Shown here one piece after another: positions 1 through 5,715 of a stretch of 5,715 nt of DNA. The stretch comes from Capsulimonas sp. (GTDB lineage Bacteria; Armatimonadota; Armatimonadia; Armatimonadales; Capsulimonadaceae). Numbering within the stretch: the stretch's first letter is position 1; each line of letters starts with the position of its first letter. Both the position numbers and the translations under genes were made by a program. Location of the stretch: contig JAOQAA010000574.1 of the NCBI GenBank assembly GCA_025963815.1, positions 1 through 5,715 of the forward strand, read 5' to 3'. The notes beneath the pieces are model-generated. The model was not told the origin of the DNA. It saw only the letters and a program-made list of their open reading frames with translations, and made no database searches.

Positions 1-549
1 CCCGTCTACAGTTCACCCATCCTCATGGCGTCCGGCGGTATCGTGAAAGCCGCGAATTTGCAGCTTCACGGGCAAATCGGTCTGGCGGCGGAAAAGCAGT
101 TCGCAGGTTTGATGGCGAATGCGTGGAAGGTCGTCAGCGTGGACAGCGAAGAAACCGCCCAAGGTAATAACGCCGCAACAAACGCGCTGGACGGTAATCC
201 CTCGACATTCTGGCATACACGGTGGAATGGTGATCTGACACTGCCCCATTCCATCACTGTCGACATGGGGACATCACACCGAATTGCCGGGTTCACGTAT
301 CTGCCGCGCCAGGATGGAATGCCCAATGGCGTCGTGGAAAAGTACCGATTTGAAACAAGCACCGATGGAGTCCAATGGGTAACGGACATCGAATCGGGAA
401 TGTTCGCCAATATTCGGAACAATCCGTCGCTCCAGCAAGTGGCTTTCTCACCCGTCGACGCCCGGTTCTTCCGTTTCACATCCTTGCAAACAGTCAACAA
501 AGATGGCTGGACGTGCGCCGCTGAAATCTCCGTGCTGCCGGCCCAGTGA
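1..549 (+). CDS. C-terminal part of a glycosidase (probable GH29 alpha-L-fucosidase) with F5/8 type C domain; 5' end outside window
   Basis: The reading frame is open from base 1 to a TGA at 547-549, giving the last 182 residues; no start is in view. Residues 1 to about 30 (PVYSSPI ... GGIVKA) look like the end of the small chitobiase-C/FN3-like module usually preceded by a 'YTLDGSEPT' motif. Residues about 42-180 form an F5/8 type C (discoidin, CBM32-like) beta-sandwich: NALDGNPSTFWHT near 61-73, PHSITVDMG, GFTYLPRQDG, YRFETSTDGVQW, ARFFRFTSL and the closing AAEISVLP. Such domains bind terminal sugars. From family knowledge this order of modules is common at the end of GH29 alpha-L-fucosidases, which release alpha-linked fucose from glycans. 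The catalytic part is missing, so the fucosidase call is inference; another CBM32-bearing glycosidase remains possible. The stop lies 22 bases before the next gene, consistent with an operon. The ATG at 25 is an internal methionine, not the start. Confidence 0.72.
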   Translation, partial: PVYSSPILMASGGIVKAANLQLHGQIGLAAEKQFAGLMANAWKVVSVDSEETAQGNNAATNALDGNPSTFWHTRWNGDLTLPHSITVDMGTSHRIAGFTYLPRQDGMPNGVVEKYRFETSTDGVQWVTDIESGMFANIRNNPSLQQVAFSPVDARFFRFTSLQTVNKDGWTCAAEISVLPAQ

Positions 550-571
550 GAAAGAGTCCGTTACGGATACC

Positions 572-2092
572 ATGATATACCGCAATCCCGTGATCCCTGG
601 CTTTCATCCGGACCCCAGCATCTGCCGTGTGGGCAACGACTACTATCTCGTCACGAGCACGTTCGAGTACTTTCCGGGCGTTCCGATCTTTCATAGCACG
701 GATCTGGCGCACTGGCGCCAGATCGGCTACTGTCTTAGTCGTGACAGCCAGCTTCCTCTGAAGTCAGCCGACAGCTCAGGCGGGATCTATGCCCCCACAA
801 TCCGATGGCGTGACGGCACATTCTACATGGTGGTCACGAACGTCTCCGGCATGGGGCATTTCTACGTCACCGCCCAGCGCCCCGAGGGCCCCTGGTCAGA
901 CCCGCTTCTCGTGCGAGCCAATGGGCTCCCTGTCGAAGGGATCGATCCCTCGCTGTTTTTTGACGATGACGGCGTCATCTATTTCTCGTGCACGGCGGGA
1001 ACGGCCACAATCGACATCGAGACCGGAGCGCTCACGAGCGATCTCCAGCACATCTGGACCGGCTCAGGAGGACCCTATGCCGAGGCGCTGCATCTCTATA
1101 AGATCAACGGACTGTACTATTGCATGCTCGCCGAGGGGGGAACTGAGCCCGGCCATATGGCGACCATCGCTCGCAGCGAGAGTCCCTGGGGACCTTACGA
1201 ACCATGCCCGCGCAACCCGATCCTGACACATCGCGACCGCGGCGGGTATCCCGTACAATCGACGGGCCACGCCGACCTCATCGAGGCGCACGACGGCTCA
1301 TGGTGGGCGGTGTTCCTCGCGACGCGCGTTTCGACTAAATATCCGAATGTCCACCATCTCGGCCGCGAAACGTTTCTCGCCCCGGTGGCCTGGGATTCCG
1401 AAGGATGGCCTATCGTTGGAAACCAGGGCGCCGTTGACCTGGAGATGCCTGCGCCTTCGTTTATGATCGCCTCGGAACCCGAGCAGAAAGCCGCAAGCCG
1501 CGATGATTTCGACACGGACACCCTGGCTCTGCCCTGGAACTTCCGCCGCAATCCGGATCCTGGCGACTGGTCATTATCCGAGCGCCTCAGCAGCCTGACT
1601 TTAAGATGTGCTCCGGCGACATTGAACGACGACGCTCCGCTCGCATTCGTAGGACGCCGCCAGGAGCATTTCCGATGCCGCTTCTCCGCATGTATCGCAT
1701 TCGATCCACAAGCGGCCATGGAAGAGGCCGGATTGACCGTGATCATGAACGAGGAACATCATTACGAGATATTCGTTCGCGGCAGTGGCGGGAAAGAGAG
1801 AACGGTAGGCGTTCGCCGACGGATCGGCGATCTGGTCGCCGTCGTCGCCGAAGAACTCCTCGGCGATGGCGATGTGATCCTATCGATCGACGCCGCCCTC
1901 GAAGAATATCATTTTGGCTGCAAAGTACGGAATGGCGGCCAGAAGACGCTCGCGTCCGGCTCGACGCGATATCTCTCCACCGAAGTCGCCGGCGGTTTCA
2001 CGGGCGCCTATCTCGGCATGTACGCCACCTCCAACCATCACCAATCGACGGCTTCCGCCCATTTCGATTGGGCGGAATACGCATTTGAATAA
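572..2092 (+). CDS. GH43 beta-xylosidase / alpha-L-arabinofuranosidase, two-domain, cytoplasmic
   Basis: A 506-residue protein. Residues 1 to about 300 are the five-bladed GH43 beta-propeller, opening with RNPVIPGFHPDPSICRVG and YFPGVPIFHSTDLAHW. By family comparison the catalytic triad is D14 (general base, HPDPS), D125 (pKa-modulating Asp, EGIDPSLFF) and E171 (general acid, before LHLYKING). H233 in STGHADL matches the conserved propeller-centre histidine. Residues about 311-506 are the GH43_C2 concanavalin-like domain (RDDFDTD, FVGRRQEHFRCR, AGLTVIMNEEHHYEI, RYLSTEVAGGFTGAYLGMYA). Such enzymes hydrolyse xylo-oligosaccharides and/or remove arabinofuranose; which activity cannot be decided here. 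Its length is normal for the two-domain form. No signal peptide is present, so action on imported oligosaccharides is inferred. ATG 572 is chosen because family homology begins two codons later. The in-frame ATG at 503 would overlap the upstream gene and add 23 residues without domain character. No good Shine-Dalgarno sits at normal distance; GAGAAAGAG ends 15 bases upstream. Confidence 0.93.
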   Translation: MIYRNPVIPGFHPDPSICRVGNDYYLVTSTFEYFPGVPIFHSTDLAHWRQIGYCLSRDSQLPLKSADSSGGIYAPTIRWRDGTFYMVVTNVSGMGHFYVTAQRPEGPWSDPLLVRANGLPVEGIDPSLFFDDDGVIYFSCTAGTATIDIETGALTSDLQHIWTGSGGPYAEALHLYKINGLYYCMLAEGGTEPGHMATIARSESPWGPYEPCPRNPILTHRDRGGYPVQSTGHADLIEAHDGSWWAVFLATRVSTKYPNVHHLGRETFLAPVAWDSEGWPIVGNQGAVDLEMPAPSFMIASEPEQKAASRDDFDTDTLALPWNFRRNPDPGDWSLSERLSSLTLRCAPATLNDDAPLAFVGRRQEHFRCRFSACIAFDPQAAMEEAGLTVIMNEEHHYEIFVRGSGGKERTVGVRRRIGDLVAVVAEELLGDGDVILSIDAALEEYHFGCKVRNGGQKTLASGSTRYLSTEVAGGFTGAYLGMYATSNHHQSTASAHFDWAEYAFE

Positions 2093-2123
2093 AGTTACCG
2101 GGCAGGACCGGAAAATATCATCC

Positions 2124-2130
2124 AGGAAAG
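2124..2130 (+). promoter_or_regulatory. Ribosome binding site of the GH2 gene
   Basis: AGGAAAG lies 9 bases before the ATG at 2140. It is a good Shine-Dalgarno match and supports that start, which also places a complete signal peptide at the N-terminus. It sits in the 47-base gap after the GH43 stop, and no clear terminator hairpin is seen there. Confidence 0.75.
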
Positions 2131-2139
2131 ATTGATCAA

Positions 2140-4944
2140 ATGTTCTCGATACGACTCCGCGCCAATCGACGATTGTCGCGCTCCCTGCTGTTCGGTATCG
2201 CTTTCAGCGGAGCACACATACTGGCGCTTCCCGCGAACGCCCAGCACAACAGCGACCGTCAGCGGCTGCGTATCGACGCGGGCTGGCGCTTTAAGCTGAT
2301 CCCGATGGCGAGAATGGAAAAGCAAACCTCGATTACGGACTGGAGTTGGACCCCGGCCTCGCCGAGCGAGACCGGCGAAGCTTCGCCGCTTGACGAGAGC
2401 AAACACGCATGGAAGGCGGCGACGCTCGGTCAGGATGTCTTTGACCAGAAGCCGGGCTATGGATGGTATCGCGCCACGCTGCCGCCGCTCACCGGGGCGC
2501 AACGCACATTGCACTTCCGTGGCGTGGACGACAAAGCCGTTATCTACCTGAACGGCAAGCGTCTGATGAGCCATGAGGGCTGGGATCAACCCTTTGATGT
2601 CCCGCTCGATTCGGCTTGGAACTCGGCCGGCGATAACCATCTGCTCGTCCTGGTTCAGAACACCGGCGGTCAGGGCTTCATCTGGAAAGATGTCTCCCTC
2701 GGTCTCTACCGGGCGCCTCAAGACATCGGCGATCCGTCCCAGCCAGGCTATAACGACTCCACCTGGCGGCCCGTCCATCTGCCGCACGATTATGTCCTGG
2801 AAGGACAGGTGGCGCCGAACGCGGACAATTCGCATGCGAACCTGATTCCGCTCAAGTCATGGTATCGCAAAACGTTCACGCTTCCGGCCGCCGACAAAGG
2901 TAAGAGCGTGTGGATCGACTTCGACGGCGTCTACCGCGATGCGAAGGTTTACCTGAACGGCCAGCTCCTCGGCGAGCATCCGTGCGGGTACACAAGCTTC
3001 CGGTACGACATTTCGCAGTCAGCGCATTACGGCGGCAAAAACGTGCTCGCGGTATTCGTCGATCCGACCAAGTTTGAGGGATGGTGGTATGAGGGCGGCG
3101 GCATCTACCGGCACGTCTGGCTGAATGTCGCCAATCGGCTGCACGTGGCGCCGTGGGGAACGTTCGTCACCACCCGTCAGCCCGAGCCTATCACTGGCCA
3201 CGGGCCGGCCCCCGCGACAGTCATCATACAAACGGCCCTCTCCAACGCCAACCCGGCCGCCAAAGCGACCCTGGTTTCGACCCTCCTGGATGAAGCCGGC
3301 CGGGTCGTGGCAAAGAGTTCAGATCCTATCAGCGCGAGTTCCGTCACTCAACGCCTGACCGTCAGCCACCCGCGCCTCTGGTCCCCAGATACGCCCACGC
3401 TCTACAAGGTGCACAGCGATGTCGTTTTAGGCGGTAAGGTGGTCGATGCGGTCGACACGTCTTTTGGCGTCCGCACGATCCGGTTCGACGCCAACCACGG
3501 GTTCTTCCTGAACGGGCTGCCGCTCAAAATCAAGGGGACCTGCAACCATCAGGACTTCGCCGGCGTCGGCAACGCCGTGCCCGATCGGCTCGAATACTGG
3601 CGCGTGAAAAAGCTTAAGGCAATGGGCGGCAACGCCTGGCGCATGTCGCACAATTCGCCAAATCCGGAGCTGCTGGACGCCTGCGATAAGCTGGGCATGC
3701 TGGTTATGGACGAGAATCGCCACCTTGGCGACGTCGAGACCACGAAGGCAGGTTCTGGGACAACCGCCAACGACTTCACCAACCTCGACAGCATGATCCT
3801 GCGCGACCGTAACCATCCAAGCGTCGTCCTCTGGTCGCTCTGCAATGAAGAGTGGATCCAGGGCACTGATGACGGCGCCAAGCTCTTCTCGAGATTGAAG
3901 CGGGAGACACTGCGGCTGGATACGACGCGTCCGATCATGTGCGGCATGAACGGTGGTTTTGGCGCCGGCATTTCTCATGTGTCAGACATTCAGGGGTTCA
4001 ACTATAATTCCGAGGAATATGACAAGTTCCACGCCGCCCATCCCGAACAGCCATGCATCGCGAGCGAATCGGCGAGCACGAACACGACACGCGGCGTCTA
4101 CAGTGTCGAACGCGAGAAGGGCTACGCTTCCGCATACGATAGCAATGTGGGAATCTCGATCGCGACAGCCGAGGACGCCTGGCGGCCGGTCGCAGAGCGG
4201 GAATACATGGCCGGAGCGTTCGTCTGGACGGGATTCGATTATAAGGGAGAACCGCAGCCTTTCGGGTGGCCGGCGATCAACTCGAATTTCGGGATCATGG
4301 ATCTGTGCGGCTTTCCTAAGGACAATTACTACTACTATCAGTCCGTCTGGGGTAATCGTCCCATGGCGCACCTGCTGCCGCACTGGACATGGCCGGGCAA
4401 GGAGGGCCAGCCGATCGATGTTTGGGCGTTCAGTACTGGTTCTCGCGTCGAGCTCTTCCTGAACGGAAAGAGCCTGGGCGTGAAGGACAAGCCATTTGTT
4501 GGGCATGTCTCCTGGAGCGTCCCTTACGCGCCGGGAACGCTGATGGTGAAGGCGTACGACAAGGCCGGGAAGCTGATCGCGACCGACACCGAGGTGACCT
4601 CCGGCGCGCCGTCTGCCCTGAGGCTCAGCGCGAATGACACAACCATCCTTGCCGACGGCGAGGATGTGCTTCCGGTGGCCGTGACCGTCATCGATGCGCA
4701 CGGACACTTTATGCCGACAGCATCGAACCAGGTGACGTTCTCCGTCACCGGACCTGGGCGGATCGTCGGCGTCGGCAATGGCGATCCGAGCGACCACTCG
4801 CCGGACAAGGCAACCCAGCGGCGCGCCTTCAACGGCCACTGCCTGGTCGATGTGGGAGCTAAGGGGCCGGGGAAGATCGTGGTCACGGCCAGGGCGCCCG
4901 GCCTCGCCCCCGCGACATTCGTCATACGCGCTGTTACGCAATAG
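2140..4944 (+). CDS. Exported GH2 glycoside hydrolase, probable beta-galactosidase
   Basis: A 934-residue protein. The signal peptide is residues 1-34: five arginines, a hydrophobic core about 16-30, and probable cleavage after ALPANA before Q35. The GH2 N-terminal sandwich begins at RIDAGWRFKL (44-53), is interrupted by an inserted beta-sandwich (about 85-190, with YLNGK and PFDVPL), and resumes at GYNDSTWRPVHLPHDYVLEG through GGGIYRHVWL (to about 330). An Ig-like domain spans about 336-446. The TIM barrel is about 447-735, with KGTCNHQDFAGVG and GGNAWRMSHN. The acid/base is E570 (WSLCNEEW), the nucleophile is E643 (ASESAST), and FVWTGFDYKGEPQPFGWP follows at about 694-711. A DUF4982-like module (about 750-828, LFLNGKSLG) and a GH2_C5/Big-like module (about 830-934) end the protein. 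GH2 enzymes are retaining exo-glycosidases. Beta-galactosidase is the likeliest specificity, but other exo-beta-glycosidase activities cannot be excluded. All catalytic residues are intact and the length suits the multidomain bacterial form. It is probably periplasmic or surface-exposed. Confidence 0.93.
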   Translation: MFSIRLRANRRLSRSLLFGIAFSGAHILALPANAQHNSDRQRLRIDAGWRFKLIPMARMEKQTSITDWSWTPASPSETGEASPLDESKHAWKAATLGQDVFDQKPGYGWYRATLPPLTGAQRTLHFRGVDDKAVIYLNGKRLMSHEGWDQPFDVPLDSAWNSAGDNHLLVLVQNTGGQGFIWKDVSLGLYRAPQDIGDPSQPGYNDSTWRPVHLPHDYVLEGQVAPNADNSHANLIPLKSWYRKTFTLPAADKGKSVWIDFDGVYRDAKVYLNGQLLGEHPCGYTSFRYDISQSAHYGGKNVLAVFVDPTKFEGWWYEGGGIYRHVWLNVANRLHVAPWGTFVTTRQPEPITGHGPAPATVIIQTALSNANPAAKATLVSTLLDEAGRVVAKSSDPISASSVTQRLTVSHPRLWSPDTPTLYKVHSDVVLGGKVVDAVDTSFGVRTIRFDANHGFFLNGLPLKIKGTCNHQDFAGVGNAVPDRLEYWRVKKLKAMGGNAWRMSHNSPNPELLDACDKLGMLVMDENRHLGDVETTKAGSGTTANDFTNLDSMILRDRNHPSVVLWSLCNEEWIQGTDDGAKLFSRLKRETLRLDTTRPIMCGMNGGFGAGISHVSDIQGFNYNSEEYDKFHAAHPEQPCIASESASTNTTRGVYSVEREKGYASAYDSNVGISIATAEDAWRPVAEREYMAGAFVWTGFDYKGEPQPFGWPAINSNFGIMDLCGFPKDNYYYYQSVWGNRPMAHLLPHWTWPGKEGQPIDVWAFSTGSRVELFLNGKSLGVKDKPFVGHVSWSVPYAPGTLMVKAYDKAGKLIATDTEVTSGAPSALRLSANDTTILADGEDVLPVAVTVIDAHGHFMPTASNQVTFSVTGPGRIVGVGNGDPSDHSPDKATQRRAFNGHCLVDVGAKGPGKIVVTARAPGLAPATFVIRAVTQ

Positions 4945-4963
4945 AAGCAGCGAGATAATGTCG

Positions 4964-4991
4964 ATGACTGCCGAGTCATGAAGGGGGCTTC
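4964..4991. other. Two adjacent short inverted repeats (hairpins) between GH2 and GH43-like genes
   Basis: ATGACT-GCCG-AGTCAT (4964-4979) is a perfect 6-bp stem with a 4-base loop. It is followed directly by GAAG-GGGG-CTTC (4980-4991), a perfect 4-bp stem with a 4-base loop. Neither is followed by a T-tract, so this is not a standard intrinsic terminator. It could stabilise a processed 3' end, attenuate, or be chance. The rest of the 83-base gap shows no promoter I would defend. Confidence 0.4.
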
Positions 4992-5015
4992 GTGGCGACC
5001 AGCTCATACCATGCT

Positions 5016-5020
5016 AAGGA
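5016..5020 (+). promoter_or_regulatory. Ribosome binding site deciding the GTG start at 5028
   Basis: AAGGA lies 7 bases before the GTG at 5028-5030. The frame has a TAA stop at 5022-5024, just one codon upstream of the GTG, so no earlier start exists. The next in-frame ATG (5178) would remove the signal peptide. Confidence 0.7.
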
Positions 5021-5027
5021 TTAATAC

Positions 5028-5715
5028 GTGAAAGAACTGCTGCGTCTACGCATTACAAATTCGAGGAGATGTGTCATCGCGATAGCGCCCTTTCTGACGG
5101 CGTCACTCACAATAGCGACGACCGTCCAGGCTTGTCATGGGGCGCCGTCACTCACTGCCCAACTTGGCGGCAAATCCATGGGTCTTAAAGATAAGAGTAA
5201 AGATGCGATAGTAAATGCTGCATATCAGTTTATGGATTACTTTAATGCGACGCCGAGTACTGGGTCCCTGTCCTCAATATGTTGGGGGGCTTCTCAGGTG
5301 GGGCCGCGCGATCAATCGAACGGATTGGAAGACAAGACCCTGTCCGATTATGTCTATTGGGATGGCGGCATTATCAAGGGACCCGACGGCGTCTACCATA
5401 TGTTCGCAAGTCGCTGGAATCAGGCTGATGGGCATAATGGATGGCAGTGGGACTCACACGCCATTCACGCTACAAGCACTCACCTTTATGGACCGTATAC
5501 CGACCGGGGCTTGTGCTGGCCGGACATTGATGGCGGAAAAGGTCACAACGTGACGCCGCTGCAACTGAAGGATGGCCGCTATGCTATCACTGTGAGCGGC
5601 GTCAGGCGCGGAGGTGTTTTCGTCTCGAAGTCCCTGGATGGTCCATGGTCGTACATGGGGGACGTTACGGTTGCTAAAAATGCTTTCTCAGACGCCTTCA
5701 ACACTCAAGATAATC
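5028..5715 (+). CDS. Exported GH43-like beta-propeller glycosidase, 5' part only (runs off right edge)
   Basis: From GTG 5028 the frame stays open for 229 codons to the window edge. The N-terminus is an export signal: basic region to R14 (with SRRCVI), hydrophobic stretch about 15-35, then TVQA before C36, which fits a lipoprotein signal or an ordinary cleavage after VQA. Residues 37-105 resemble nothing I can name. From about 107 the sequence reads like a five-bladed propeller of the GH43/GH62-like sugar hydrolase group: DYVYWDGGIIKGPDGVYHMF with D112 as a candidate active-site Asp, ATSTHLYGPYTDRG, LCWPDIDGGKGHNVT (162-176), LKDGRYAITVSG and VFVSKSLDGPWSYMG. These 'SxSLxGPW/Y' blade repeats are typical of the fold. 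Exact family and substrate are not assigned; the candidate general acid must lie beyond the edge. It follows the GH2 gene by 83 bases on the same strand, suggesting a shared pathway. Its 5' part is more AT-rich than its neighbours. Confidence 0.8.
   Translation, partial: MKELLRLRITNSRRCVIAIAPFLTASLTIATTVQACHGAPSLTAQLGGKSMGLKDKSKDAIVNAAYQFMDYFNATPSTGSLSSICWGASQVGPRDQSNGLEDKTLSDYVYWDGGIIKGPDGVYHMFASRWNQADGHNGWQWDSHAIHATSTHLYGPYTDRGLCWPDIDGGKGHNVTPLQLKDGRYAITVSGVRRGGVFVSKSLDGPWSYMGDVTVAKNAFSDAFNTQDN

Noticed and set aside
503..571. Upstream ATG for the GH43 gene, adding 23 residues
   Set aside because: It lies inside the preceding gene, and the extra residues are not hydrophobic and resemble neither a signal peptide nor the family N-terminus, which starts just after M at 572.
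1606..2088. Plus-strand 160-codon ORF within the GH43 gene
   Set aside because: It is extremely arginine-rich, as expected of a frame-shifted reading of GC-rich DNA. The GH43 frame over the same bases has strong C-terminal domain motifs.
2098..2114. CCGG repeats flanking GCAGGA after the GH43 stop as a possible terminator
   Set aside because: Only 4-base self-complementary units are present, with no T-tract, and the downstream ribosome site follows closely. It is most likely chance.
2140..2181. Twin-arginine (Tat) signal in the GH2 protein
   Set aside because: R10-R11 are followed by L-S-R rather than the x-F-L/K pattern. The segment fits an ordinary Sec signal with AxA cleavage at 34/35.
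3982..5007. Long minus-strand ORF of 341 codons opposite the GH2 gene
   Set aside because: It is antisense to a gene with clear GH2 motifs, has an arginine-rich, low-complexity composition with no recognisable domain, and is expected by chance in GC-rich DNA.
5215..5553. Plus-strand 112-codon ORF near the right edge
   Set aside because: It is in a different frame from the GTG-started gene, which has a ribosome site, a signal sequence and propeller motifs over the same bases.

Overview
The window is a stretch of a plant-polysaccharide (hemicellulose/pectin side-chain) degradation cluster. It holds four same-strand protein genes, two of them cut by the window edges, with short gaps of 22, 47 and 83 bases. 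No RNA gene, mobile element, CRISPR array or long repeat is visible. Coding DNA is mostly GC-rich (about 64% in a hand-counted 120-base sample at 2341-2460), dropping to about 42% at 5161-5280. The exported enzymes carry classical N-terminal signal sequences, and one has a possible lipobox. This suggests a didermic, saprophytic soil or plant-associated bacterium. The domain styles recall Acidobacteriota, Armatimonadota and carbohydrate-degrading Alphaproteobacteria, but the sequence alone does not fix the phylum.

Layout: (1) 1-549 is the 3' end of a glycosidase gene, with the tail of a chitobiase-C-like linker followed by a complete F5/8 type C (discoidin, CBM32-like) domain. The combination is typical of GH29 alpha-L-fucosidases, but the catalytic domain lies outside the window. 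(2) 572-2092 is a complete two-domain GH43 enzyme of the beta-xylosidase/alpha-L-arabinofuranosidase type with no signal peptide, so probably cytoplasmic. (3) 2140-4944 is a complete 934-residue exported GH2 enzyme, most like a beta-galactosidase, with an extra beta-sandwich domain inserted near its N-terminus. (4) 5028-5715 is the 5' part of an exported, GTG-started gene for a GH43-like beta-propeller glycosidase, which runs off the right edge.

How they could work together (inference): spacing and strand suggest one transcription unit. A fucosidase, a beta-galactosidase and xylosidase/arabinofuranosidase-type enzymes are the activities needed to strip branched side chains such as those of fucogalacto-xyloglucan, arabinoxylan or rhamnogalacturonan-type pectin. 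The exported GH2 and GH43-like proteins would act in the periplasm or at the cell surface, and the signal-less GH43 would finish imported oligosaccharides in the cytoplasm. No transporter, regulator or SusC/D-like gene is in view. I see a coherent carbohydrate-utilisation locus with some unusual details, not an undescribed system.
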